21,323 bases of DNA from Eshraghiella sp045129695 (GCA_045129695.1 JBGVJZ010000010.1:1-21323), one strand, 5' to 3'. Positions 7,452-14,584 are shown, counted from the stretch's first letter. The notes: generated by a model from the letters alone, not told the origin. Made by a program: numbers and translations.

Positions 7452-8120
7452 TTATATAGTATTTTTGAAAATTTTCAACTCCTTCTTAATCCAGTCACAC
7501 CATTCATCAATGCCCTCGCCTGTTTTTGCAGAAATGGGAAAAATTACAAGCTTAGGATTTCTTGCAAGTGCATATTCCTTAACCTTCTCCATATCAAAAT
7601 CAAAGTATGGAAGCACATCGGTTTTGTTAATTATTAATACATCACATACAGTAAAGATTAACGGATATTTAAGCGGTTTATCATGTCCCTCCGGCACGGA
7701 CAGAATCATGACATTCTTAACGGCTCCGGTATCAAATTCGGCTGGACATACGAGATTCCCTACATTTTCAAGAATTGCAATATCCAAATCCTCTGTCTGA
7801 AGCTCCCTTATTCCCTGTCTTGTCATATCTGCATCAAGATGGCACATTCCTCCCGTATGCAACTGAATGGTTCTCACTCCGGTATGGGTGGAAACAGTTA
7901 AAGCGTCCACATCAGAGTCAATGTCTGCCTCCATAACCCCGATATTAAACTCATCCTTCAGACGGTTAATTGTCTGTACAAGTGTAGTAGTCTTACCGCT
8001 TCCGGGTGATGACATCACATTAATAAGAAAGGTTCCTTCATTCTTAAGCTCCTCCCTTAACAAATCTGCATCTCTGTCATTATCTTCAAAAACACTTCGC
8101 TTAACATCTATAATCTTCAT
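7452..8120 (-). CDS. hypB: HypB-type nickel-insertion GTPase
   Basis: A G3E-family GTPase of about 222 aa that delivers Ni2+ to [NiFe]-hydrogenase (with HypA) or supports another nickel enzyme. Visible motifs are the P-loop SSPGSGKTT (37-45), EADIDSD (64-70), GGMCHLDADM with the metal-site pair Cys93-His94, ENVGNLVCP with Cys125, and the guanine-specificity motif NKTD (165-168). The N-terminal Cys-x-x-Cys-Gly-Cys nickel motif and the histidine-rich stretch of some HypBs are absent. I place the start at the ATG at 8120, because GAGGTGA (about 8127-8133) is correctly spaced for it; an in-frame GTG at 8129 lies inside that ribosome binding site. No hypA or hydrogenase gene is in the window. Alternative: a HypB-like GTPase serving other metal enzymes. 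Confidence 0.9.
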   Translation of the reverse strand: MKIIDVKRSVFEDNDRDADLLREELKNEGTFLINVMSSPGSGKTTTLVQTINRLKDEFNIGVMEADIDSDVDALTVSTHTGVRTIQLHTGGMCHLDADMTRQGIRELQTEDLDIAILENVGNLVCPAEFDTGAVKNVMILSVPEGHDKPLKYPLIFTVCDVLIINKTDVLPYFDFDMEKVKEYALARNPKLVIFPISAKTGEGIDEWCDWIKKELKIFKNTI

Positions 8121-8150
8121 TTCTGTCACCTCAAAAAAATATCTTGTAAA

Positions 8151-8159
8151 ATTATAGCA
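8151..8159 (-). promoter_or_regulatory. extended -10 promoter of hypB
   Basis: On the minus strand TGC-TATAAT (complement of 8151-8159) is a perfect extended -10 about 30 bases from the hypB ATG. No good -35 is seen. It diverges from the MarR/aldehyde promoter 40 bases away. Confidence 0.55.
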
Positions 8160-8197
8160 TAAAAATTGATTACTGTGTTATTTTTCCTGATATTTGT

Positions 8198-8225
8198 TTG
8201 ACTAATTTGTATTATATGTTATTAT
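8198..8225 (+). promoter_or_regulatory. promoter of the MarR remnant / aldehyde operon
   Basis: TTGACT (8198-8203), 16-base spacer, TATTAT (8220-8225): each box is one base from consensus. Transcription would start near 8232. That excludes the ATG at 8224 as a start codon for the following reading frame and favours the ATG at 8260. Confidence 0.65.
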
Positions 8226-8230
8226 GAACT

Positions 8231-8246
8231 TGTTGATAAATCAACA
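8231..8246. promoter_or_regulatory. perfect palindrome, candidate MarR-type operator
   Basis: TGTTGAT-AA-ATCAACA is a perfect 16-base inverted repeat lying at the predicted transcription start, between the -10 box and the ribosome binding site of the MarR-like remnant. Position, AT-rich centre and half-site length fit an operator of a MarR-family repressor. That a MarR protein binds here is inference. Confidence 0.5.
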
Positions 8247-8259
8247 TCTTGGAGGTCAA

Positions 8260-8454
8260 ATGATTAACCGATTTGATGTTTTTGTAACAAGTATAGCCAC
8301 ACAATGCTGCGAGGATAAAGCCGCTATTTCCTGTACAATCGCCGAACTTACCGGACGAGGGCTTATTACCTGTGAACAGGAAAAAATATCGTGCACCTCT
8401 CCTACTGACCGACAAAGAAAATCTGGAAGCATATTTGAAAGGATAGGAACATGA
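8260..8454 (+). pseudogene. frameshifted MarR-like winged-helix remnant
   Basis: The frame from ATG 8260 (GGAGG at 8251-8255) reads the recognition-helix region of a MarR-type winged helix: SIATQCCEDKAAISCTIAEL then GRGLI, matching the family pattern of DKaavSrtiaeLeerGLI. After the run AAAAAA at 8381-8386 this frame turns into unrelated residues and stops at 8452-8454. The +1 frame instead continues as YRAPLLLTDKENLEAYLKG and stops at 8444-8446, exactly the wing-to-last-helix sequence expected of a MarR protein. One extra A in the run therefore explains the break. The product would also lack the roughly 60-80 N-terminal residues that form the MarR dimer interface, and there is no room for them before hypB. 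Expression by slippage on the A-run, giving a minimal 61-aa winged helix, is an alternative to pseudogene. Confidence 0.7.
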
Positions 8455-9647
8455 ACTCAATTAAGAAATTATATTGTCGCACATTTCAGAAAGTATTTCG
8501 TATGGCAATTCCTTTACTGCCATATCGTAAACCAAAACGTCTCGACGGAATCAATGCTCTCCCTGAGCTTCTGCGCAGAAAAGAAATTACCACCATTCTT
8601 CTTGTAACTGATAAAAGTATACGTTCACTGGGTATAACAAGACCTCTGGAGCGGCTTCTCGCCTCAGAGAATATCAAATGCATTGTGTATGATGATACAG
8701 TCGCAAATCCTACAACGGATAATGTAGAAGAAGCACGCGGTCTTTATATTGAAAATGGCTGTCAGGCATTAATCGGTTTTGGCGGTGGCTCATCAATTGA
8801 CTGTGCCAAAGCAGTTGGTGCAAGAATTGTTAAACCTAACCGGTCCCTCGCACAAATGAAGGGTATTCTCAAAATAGGACATAAGCTTCCCCCGCTTATT
8901 GCAATTCCGACTACTGCCGGAACCGGAAGTGAAACAACACTGGCATCAGTAATTGTAGATTCTGAAACAAGACATAAATATCCTATAAATGATTTTCCTC
9001 TTATTCCGCATTATGCTGTTCTTGACCCGGAGGTTACACGCTCACTCCCTCCTTCACTTACAGCAACTACAGGAATGGATGCACTTACCCACGCAATTGA
9101 GGCCTTTATCGGAGGCTCGACAACACACGGAACGCGCAAGGATTCCATCAAAGCAGTAACACTGATTTTTAAATATTTAAGGCGGGCCTATAGAAACGGA
9201 CATGACATGACTGCAAGACGCAAAATGCTATATGCCTCATATCTGGCAGGAAGTGCCTTTACCAAATCATATGTAGGCTATGTTCATGCAGTTGCCCATT
9301 CACTCGGCGGAGAATACAATACCCCTCATGGCCTGGCTAATGCTGTTATCCTTCCCCATGTATTAAGAAGCTATGGTGAAAAAATTTATCCAAGGCTTGC
9401 CATTCTCGCAAGAGCTATTAATATTGCAGACAAGGACACTGAAGAAAATATTGCAGCACTTGCTTTTATTGATGCAATCGAACAATTAAAATCCGACCTT
9501 CATATACCTGATAAGCTTGAAGGCATTAAGAAAGGTGATATATCCCGTCTTGCCGGATATGCGGAAAAGGAAGCCAATCCATTATATCCTGTTCCGGTGC
9601 TTATGACATCCAGGGAGCTTGAACAATTCTATTATAAGGTTATGTGA
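8451..9647 (+). CDS. iron-containing (group III) alcohol dehydrogenase
   Basis: A 398-aa NAD(P)-dependent alcohol dehydrogenase of the Fe-ADH family, which interconverts aldehydes and alcohols or ketones. The nucleotide-binding half has GFGGGSSIDCAKAVG (109-123) and PTTAGTGSETT (153-163). The metal ligands are all present: Asp210 and His214 in TGMDALTHAIEA, His279 in GYVHAVAHSLGG, and His293 in NTPHGLANA. The length is typical. The ATG at 8451 overlaps the stop of the unshifted MarR-like frame (ATGA) and has AAAGGA at 8438-8443 as ribosome binding site. It is followed 13 bases later by the aldehyde dehydrogenase gene, so both form one operon. The substrate is unknown; with its neighbour it could carry out sequential alcohol-aldehyde-acid steps or detoxify aldehydes. 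Confidence 0.93.
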   Translation: MNSIKKLYCRTFQKVFRMAIPLLPYRKPKRLDGINALPELLRRKEITTILLVTDKSIRSLGITRPLERLLASENIKCIVYDDTVANPTTDNVEEARGLYIENGCQALIGFGGGSSIDCAKAVGARIVKPNRSLAQMKGILKIGHKLPPLIAIPTTAGTGSETTLASVIVDSETRHKYPINDFPLIPHYAVLDPEVTRSLPPSLTATTGMDALTHAIEAFIGGSTTHGTRKDSIKAVTLIFKYLRRAYRNGHDMTARRKMLYASYLAGSAFTKSYVGYVHAVAHSLGGEYNTPHGLANAVILPHVLRSYGEKIYPRLAILARAINIADKDTEENIAALAFIDAIEQLKSDLHIPDKLEGIKKGDISRLAGYAEKEANPLYPVPVLMTSRELEQFYYKVM

Positions 9648-9660
9648 AAGGATTTCCGAA

Positions 9661-11040
9661 ATGACAGCTAATGAAATAATTAATAAAATAAATATTCAGA
9701 AAACTTATTTTGCAACAGGTGCCACTCTGCCGGTCAAACACAGAATTAATGCACTAAAAAAACTCAAAGCCACCATAATACGTCTTCAGGATGAAATACA
9801 TGATGCACTCAGGGCAGACTTGGGAAAAAGTGCTTCTGAAAGCTATATGTGTGAAACAGGACTTGTCCTTAGTGAAATAACATATATGTTAAAGCATATC
9901 CGGAGCTTCGCCAGGGAGCACACCATTGCGACACACCTGGCACAGTTTCCGTCAAGAAGCTATGTTAAGCCTTCCCCTTACGGAACGGTTCTGATAATGA
10001 GCCCATGGAATTATCCTTTTCTTCTGACACTTGATCCATTGGTTGATGCACTTGCAGCAGGCAATACTGCTATCATTAAACCAAGTGCTTATTCGACTGA
10101 CACAAGCAAAATCATAGCCCGGTTAATTGAAGAAAGCTTCTCTCCGGAATATGTAACGGTTATAACCGGAGGCAGAGAAGAGAATCAATGCCTTCTCGAA
10201 CAGCAATTTGATTATATATTCTTCACCGGTAGTCCTACTGTAGGACGTGAGGTTATGGAACATGCCTCTAAAAATCTGACTCCAATCACATTGGAGTTAG
10301 GCGGAAAAAGTCCATGTATTGTTGACGAAACTGCGAACATCCCACTTGCTGCCAAAAGAATTGTTTTTGGCAAATTTTTGAACTGCGGACAGACCTGTGT
10401 GGCACCTGACTATATTTACTGTCACTCATCAGTCAGGGATAAGCTGTTAACGGAGATTATTAAAGAGATTAAAAAACAACACGGAGAGAATCCTCTGTCG
10501 GAACCGGACTACGGTAAAATTATCAACAATAAACATTTTGAACGAATTTGTGGTCTTATGAAGGAAGTCACCGTATTTTATGGCGGAGACACCTCCCCTT
10601 CCACCTGTCAGATTGCACCGACTGTGCTTACTGATGTAAACTGGACCTCGCCGGTAATGTGCGAAGAGATTTTTGGACCGCTTATGCCTGTAATGGAATA
10701 TACGGATATTAACGAAGTAATCAATATCATCAATTCCAAGCCCCACCCTCTTGCACTGTATCTGTTTACGGGTGACAGACAGCGAATTAAAATGATAACC
10801 GAAACCTGCAACTATGGCGGCGGATGCATTAACGACACTATTATCCATCTTGCGACCTCCAATATGGGGTTTGGCGGTGTAGGAGCCAGCGGAATGGGCT
10901 CATATCATGGCAGGGATGGCTTTAATACCTTCTCGCACAAAAAAAGTATTGTGAACAAAAAAACATGGCTCGATCTTCCAATGAGATATAAGCCATATAA
11001 AAAATCAAATGATAGTTTAATTAAAATGTTTTTGAAATAA
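9661..11040 (+). CDS. class-3-type NAD(P)-dependent aldehyde dehydrogenase
   Basis: A 459-aa aldehyde dehydrogenase oxidising an aldehyde to the acid. Its length and features match the shorter class-3 / coniferyl-aldehyde-dehydrogenase-like group. Visible are MSPWNYPF with Asn117, the cofactor-binding FFTGSPTVGR (187-196), LELGGKSP with general base Glu212, and NCGQTCVAPDY with nucleophile Cys246. EEIFGPLMPV and GGVGASGMGSYHGRDGF occur near the C-terminus. I choose ATG 9661 (AAAGGA at 9647-9652, 8-base spacing). An in-frame ATG at 9619 would overlap the alcohol dehydrogenase gene and has no ribosome binding site. Its last 21 bases are duplicated downstream at 12158 as part of a 61-bp repeat. 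The hydrophobic C-terminal extension of fatty-aldehyde enzymes is not present, so a soluble enzyme is likely. Confidence 0.94.
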   Translation: MTANEIINKINIQKTYFATGATLPVKHRINALKKLKATIIRLQDEIHDALRADLGKSASESYMCETGLVLSEITYMLKHIRSFAREHTIATHLAQFPSRSYVKPSPYGTVLIMSPWNYPFLLTLDPLVDALAAGNTAIIKPSAYSTDTSKIIARLIEESFSPEYVTVITGGREENQCLLEQQFDYIFFTGSPTVGREVMEHASKNLTPITLELGGKSPCIVDETANIPLAAKRIVFGKFLNCGQTCVAPDYIYCHSSVRDKLLTEIIKEIKKQHGENPLSEPDYGKIINNKHFERICGLMKEVTVFYGGDTSPSTCQIAPTVLTDVNWTSPVMCEEIFGPLMPVMEYTDINEVINIINSKPHPLALYLFTGDRQRIKMITETCNYGGGCINDTIIHLATSNMGFGGVGASGMGSYHGRDGFNTFSHKKSIVNKKTWLDLPMRYKPYKKSNDSLIKMFLK

Positions 11041-11080
11041 AATTAAAGGATTACAACAAAATTTCTGCTGTAATCCTTTC
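11020..11080. repeat. 61-bp direct repeat, copy A (ALDH 3' end plus terminator)
   Basis: This copy comprises the last 21 bases of the aldehyde dehydrogenase gene and the terminator hairpin. It recurs at 12158-12218 in the same orientation with one mismatch (A at 11060, T at 12198). The offset is exactly 1138 bases. The two copies bracket the Rpn pseudogene. Confidence 0.95.
11045..11079. terminator. terminator of the aldehyde operon
   Basis: AAAGGATTACA (11045-11055) pairs perfectly with TGTAATCCTTT (11069-11079), an 11-bp stem with a 13-base loop, 5 bases after the aldehyde dehydrogenase stop. On the plus strand the T-run is only the TTT of the stem; on the minus strand it is better (TTTAATTTTATTTC), so it was probably a bidirectional terminator. 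Confidence 0.7.
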
Positions 11081-11102
11081 AATAGAAAAGAGCTGTTTTT
11101 TG

Positions 11103-11131
11103 TTGACATACATACCAAGCTGTTATACACT
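11103..11131 (+). promoter_or_regulatory. promoter of the Rpn-like pseudogene
   Basis: A consensus -35 TTGACA (11103-11108) is followed by TACACT at 17-base spacing (11126-11131), or by TGT-TATACA as an extended -10 (11121-11129). It lies inside the inserted unit, so the element carries its own promoter. Confidence 0.55.
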
Positions 11132-11165
11132 ACCCATATAAGCATCGTTCCAGAAGGGAAATACG

Positions 11166-12008
11166 ATGTCTAACAGTTCTAAAAAATATATCAAAAGTCT
11201 AAAATATCTTAACATGATGAACAGTTTCATGTGGGTGGAAGCCACCGAAGATCCCGAAAATGCCAAAATAATATCTGAGATAATCATAAGACGTGTACTT
11301 GGTATAAAAATACATAACGTAATTATTGAATCAGAAAAACAGTACCACAACCTTGTTCCAGGCGGAAGAGGTATACGTCTTGATTTGCAGGTAAGAGAAA
11401 GGGAAGGAGAGACCGCCGTACGCGTCTACGATATTTAGCCTAATGGCTATAGAGAAAGCGATTTAGAAAGGCGCAGCAGATACTACCAGTCCGTATCAGA
11501 TGCCAAAAATTTAGGCTCAAGAAAAGATTTCCGCTTATTACCGGATTATTTTTCCATATGGATATTGTCAGATGATCCTTTCGAGGACGACCGTATGATA
11601 TACACCGTGAAAAATACTGTGGTAGAAAATCACGACATAGTGTATAATGATGGTGTAACCAAGGTATTTTTATATACTAAAGGTACCAGAGGAGGAAGCG
11701 AGGAATTAAGGGCACTTCTCAATTTTATGGAAAACAGCAGTGAAGAAAATGCCACGGATTCTGACCTTTGTAAAATTCAGGAAATTCTTGATATCATCAG
11801 AAACAACGAAGAGGTTGGTGAACGCTATATGACATGGGAAGATGTAATTGAGTACGAAAAGAGGGATAGCTATGAAGAGGGACGTGAAGAAGGTTTCATT
11901 TTGGCATGCCGCGAGCTGGGTATAAATGATGAAGAGCTAATTAAAAGATTGATGGCGAAATTCTCTCTTACAAGGGAAGAAGCAACAGAAAAAGTAACTA
12001 AAAATTAA
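11166..12008 (+). pseudogene. Rpn-family PD-(D/E)XK nuclease/putative transposase, broken by an amber codon
   Basis: A single frame of 281 codons from ATG 11166 (AAGGG at 11154-11158) to TAA at 12006-12008, interrupted only by TAG at 11436-11438 (codon 91). The protein is recognisable as an Rpn-type recombination-promoting nuclease: MNSFMWVEATEDPENAKIIS, IHNVIIESEKQ, GGRGIRLDLQV with catalytic-type Asp73, then RVYDI-stop-PNG, RRSRYYQSV, LPDYFSIWILSDDPF and NGVTKVFLYTKG-type strands (here DGVTKVFLYTKG). The C-terminus is charged and helical (YEEGREEG, then LAC and KRLMAKF). The stop sits where the family has the catalytic Glu (YDIEPN); GAG to TAG is one base change. The rest is undamaged, so the loss looks recent. 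A downstream ATG at 11565 would give 147 aa without the core and has no ribosome binding site. Confidence 0.88.
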
Positions 12009-12157
12009 TGATTTTTAGGAACGGTGCTTATGATAATAAGGAACAGTGCATGTGTGAAAATATAATGTGGACCGTTTTTATTTTATTGTTTTATATTGAT
12101 GAACAGGCATTTGCAGCGTGGGCTAACAGAATAGTCGTAAACAAATGCTACAACCAT
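12009..12157 (+). other. noncoding tail of the Rpn element with inverted repeats
   Basis: Between the Rpn stop and repeat copy B there is no plausible gene. Several inverted repeats are visible: CTTAT/ATAAG (12027-12040), AACGGT (12020-12025) with ACCGTT (12071-12076, followed by TTTATTTTATT), and GCATTTG (12107-12113) with CAAATGC (12142-12148). The ACCGTT arm plus T-run could end the Rpn transcript. The last pair may be an end structure of the element. No known RNA family is recognised. Confidence 0.35.
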
Positions 12158-12218
12158 ATTAAAATGTTTTTGAAATAAAATTAAAGGATTACAACAATAT
12201 TTCTGCTGTAATCCTTTC
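12158..12218. repeat. 61-bp direct repeat, copy B
   Basis: Identical to 11020-11080 except for one base. It repeats the coding tail MFLK-stop of the aldehyde dehydrogenase, although no gene leads into it here, and the terminator hairpin. It sits immediately before the end of the convergent FNT gene. Confidence 0.95.
12183..12217 (-). terminator. terminator of the FNT transporter gene
   Basis: The same 11-bp stem as at 11045-11079 lies 8 bases beyond the FNT stop codon. On the minus strand it is followed by AATTTTATTT, a usable though imperfect T-tract. Confidence 0.65.
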
Positions 12219-12225
12219 TTTGTAC

Positions 12226-13092
12226 TTATTTAATTCCTTTGCGGTTAACCGGTAATTTCTTATAAATCAGGTATAATATGATACCAAGTCCCATACCACC
12301 TACAATATTTCCAAGTGTCACAGGAATTGAGCTGTTCACAAAAAAGCTCTGCCAGTTAAGCTCTGTCAACTGCTCTGCTGAATATCCATATTTCTCCATT
12401 GCAGCCTGAACATATTTATCGTTATTCATTGCAATTATTCCTGCAGGTATGTAATACATATTAGCTACACAATGTTCAAAACCGCTTACTACAAATGCAA
12501 GAATCGGGAAGAATATCGCCCATACCTTACCGCCTGCATCCTTAGCAACTGCTGCCATAAGAACTGCTCCGCATACAAAAATATTACACATAATACCTGA
12601 GCAGAATGCTGAGCCAAAGCTCATTGTGGATTTTGAAAGTGCAACCTTAATTGTATACGCACCCAAAAGACCATCCGTATAATTGTACTGACCACCAAGA
12701 TATACTAACAATGCTACAAGTACTGCACCAATCATATTACTGAAAAACACAATCAGCAGAACCCTTATCATGCTGAAGAACTTAACCTTCTTATCCAGTA
12801 CTCCCAATATAAGAAGACAATCACCGGTAAATAATTCTCCACCGATAAAAACAATCATCATAAGGCCTACAGGGAAGATTATACCACCGATAAATCTCGC
12901 AATACCCACATTGGATACTGCATGCATTGCCACACTGCTCGCTGCGGCACCACCTCCGATGAACATTCCTGCAAGTATTCCCAACAATACAAGCCTTACA
13001 ATATTCATTTTGGAACGGTTAACCTCTGTCTGTATGTTACCATCCACAACCTGAATTTGTGTGTTAATTAAACTTTGTGATTCGCTAGACAT
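12226..13092 (-). CDS. formate/nitrite (FNT) family transporter
   Basis: A 288-aa membrane protein of the FNT family of pentameric channels that move formate, nitrite or hydrosulfide across the cytoplasmic membrane. Six hydrophobic helices are visible. The signatures include GMFIGGGAAASSVA, IGGELFTGDCLL (about 83-94), CSGIMCNIFVC, FVVSGFEHCVANMYYIPAGI with the channel histidine, and VTLGNIVGG near the end. AGGAGA at 13101-13106 supports the ATG at 13092. In a fermentative anaerobe formate export or uptake is the likeliest role, but FocA, NirC and HSC types are not separable here with certainty. It follows the NSS symporter gene by 69 bases on the same strand and converges on the aldehyde operon. 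Confidence 0.93.
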   Translation of the reverse strand: MSSESQSLINTQIQVVDGNIQTEVNRSKMNIVRLVLLGILAGMFIGGGAAASSVAMHAVSNVGIARFIGGIIFPVGLMMIVFIGGELFTGDCLLILGVLDKKVKFFSMIRVLLIVFFSNMIGAVLVALLVYLGGQYNYTDGLLGAYTIKVALSKSTMSFGSAFCSGIMCNIFVCGAVLMAAVAKDAGGKVWAIFFPILAFVVSGFEHCVANMYYIPAGIIAMNNDKYVQAAMEKYGYSAEQLTELNWQSFFVNSSIPVTLGNIVGGMGLGIILYLIYKKLPVNRKGIK

Positions 13093-13161
13093 GACTATTT
13101 TCTCCTGTAAAAGTATTCCAAAAATATAGTTTAAACAATTTATCTTAAATTCGCAATACCT

Positions 13162-14529
13162 TTATTTAAAATAATTATATAGCCCAAGTCCAAAAAGAAC
13201 AAGAATTATTACAGGAATTACAAAGGTACAATACCATCTCATAAAATTCTTCACCTTCAGGCCCTTGCCTTCATTAGCCTCTGCAACAAAATTGTCCCAG
13301 CCCCAGCCCTTCTTAGTCACACAGAACAATACAAATAACAATGAACCCATAGGAAGAAGTATATTGCTTACAAGAAAATCCTCCAAATCCATTATTGTTG
13401 TTCCCTCTCCGAAAGGTTTAATAAAGCTAAGTACATTAAAGCCCAGTGCACAAGGAATTGAAAGCACCAGCATTAAAATTCCGTTAATTATGCAGGACTT
13501 TTTACGGCTCCAGTTAAACATGTCCATTGTACATGCAATAATTCCTTCAAATACTGTAAAAATAGTTGATAGTGCCGCAAATGACATAAATACGAAGAAA
13601 AGGCTTCCCCAAAGCCTTCCGAGCGGCATATTATTAAATACATTAGGTAATGTTTTAAAAATAAGTGATGGACCGCTGTCCGGTTCAACACCATAAGCAA
13701 AGCATGCAGGAAAAATAATTAATCCTGACGAGAAAGCAACAAAAGTATCCAATAATGCAATATTTACAGACTCTCCCATAAGTGAACGCTCTTTACCAAT
13801 ATAGCTTCCGAAAATCGCCATTGCACCCATTCCAAGACTCAATGTAAAGAACGACTGGTTCATTGCCGCGACAATTACATTCACAATTCCGACCTCTTTA
13901 ATCTTATCAACATTAGGCATAAGATAGAACTTGAGTCCTTCTGCCGCACCAGGTGCAAAGAAACCTCTTATGGCAAGCACAACCATTATAACAATCAAAG
14001 CAATCATCATTACCTTAGTTATCTTCTCAAGTCCGTTCTGAAGTCCGAATGAACATACAAGAAAGCCAATAACAACAACGATTACCATGTACACAACCAT
14101 TGATACGGTATCAGCCTGCATATTGTTGTAAAAATTGCTTATACCAGCTGCATCCAATCCTTCAAAATCACCTTTTGCGGTAGATACAAAATATTTTAAC
14201 ATCCATCCTGAAACAGATGTGTAAAACATCATCAGAATATAGTTACCTGTTACCGCAAATCCACTATGAATATGCCATTTGGTTCCTGCAGGCTCCAATG
14301 CCTGATACATCTTGGCAGGACTCTTACCGCTGGCACGTCCCATTGCAAATTCCATTGTCATAATAGGAATTCCAAGGATTGCCAGACAAGCAAGATATAT
14401 TAATACAAAAATTCCTCCGCCATTCTGTCCAACCATGTATGGAAACTTCCATACATTACCGATTCCTATCGCACATCCTGCACTAAGCAGGATAAAGCCT
14501 AAGCGACTTCCTAATTTCTCTCTGTTCAT
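13162..14529 (-). CDS. NSS-family sodium-dependent transporter
   Basis: A LeuT-fold sodium:solute symporter of the neurotransmitter:sodium symporter family, about 455 aa, importing amino acids or related amines with Na+. The first helix carries the substrate/sodium-site signature GCAIGIGNVWKFPY, followed by GGGIFVLIYLACL, PIMTMEFAMGR and later SLGMGAMAIFGSY. About eleven or twelve helices are predicted, typical of the shorter bacterial members. I prefer the ATG at 14529 (MNREKLGSRLGF is the usual family start, with GGATGGG upstream). An in-frame ATG at 14544 would add MGVVE and has a poor ribosome binding site. The substrate is not readable from the sequence. The FNT gene follows by 69 bases without a terminator. 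Confidence 0.9.
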   Translation of the reverse strand: MNREKLGSRLGFILLSAGCAIGIGNVWKFPYMVGQNGGGIFVLIYLACLAILGIPIMTMEFAMGRASGKSPAKMYQALEPAGTKWHIHSGFAVTGNYILMMFYTSVSGWMLKYFVSTAKGDFEGLDAAGISNFYNNMQADTVSMVVYMVIVVVIGFLVCSFGLQNGLEKITKVMMIALIVIMVVLAIRGFFAPGAAEGLKFYLMPNVDKIKEVGIVNVIVAAMNQSFFTLSLGMGAMAIFGSYIGKERSLMGESVNIALLDTFVAFSSGLIIFPACFAYGVEPDSGPSLIFKTLPNVFNNMPLGRLWGSLFFVFMSFAALSTIFTVFEGIIACTMDMFNWSRKKSCIINGILMLVLSIPCALGFNVLSFIKPFGEGTTIMDLEDFLVSNILLPMGSLLFVLFCVTKKGWGWDNFVAEANEGKGLKVKNFMRWYCTFVIPVIILVLFGLGLYNYFK

Positions 14530-14584
14530 CTCTACTACACCCATCCAATTTATTAGTAATTATTAATTTATAAAAACCTTTCTA

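Noticed and set aside
8224..8259. Start of the MarR-like frame at ATG 8224
   Set aside because: This ATG overlaps the -10 box of a near-consensus promoter and has no ribosome binding site, whereas ATG 8260 follows GGAGG.
8212..8460. 82-aa minus-strand frame across the MarR-like remnant
   Set aside because: It is antisense to recognisable MarR-type sequence and lacks a ribosome binding site. It has no recognisable features.
9619..9660. Start of the aldehyde dehydrogenase at ATG 9619
   Set aside because: It overlaps the alcohol dehydrogenase gene and has no ribosome binding site. ATG 9661 is preceded by AAAGGA at good spacing.
11565..12008. Separate small gene of 147 aa downstream of the Rpn stop
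   Set aside because: It is in the same frame as the upstream part, continues the Rpn homology and has no ribosome binding site. It is treated as the 3' part of one pseudogene.
11020..12218. Reading the 61-bp repeats as an ordinary transposon target-site duplication
   Set aside because: Classical insertion sequences make duplications of about 2-14 bp, and I see no terminal inverted repeats just inside the copies. I keep the duplication as an observation without naming a mechanism.
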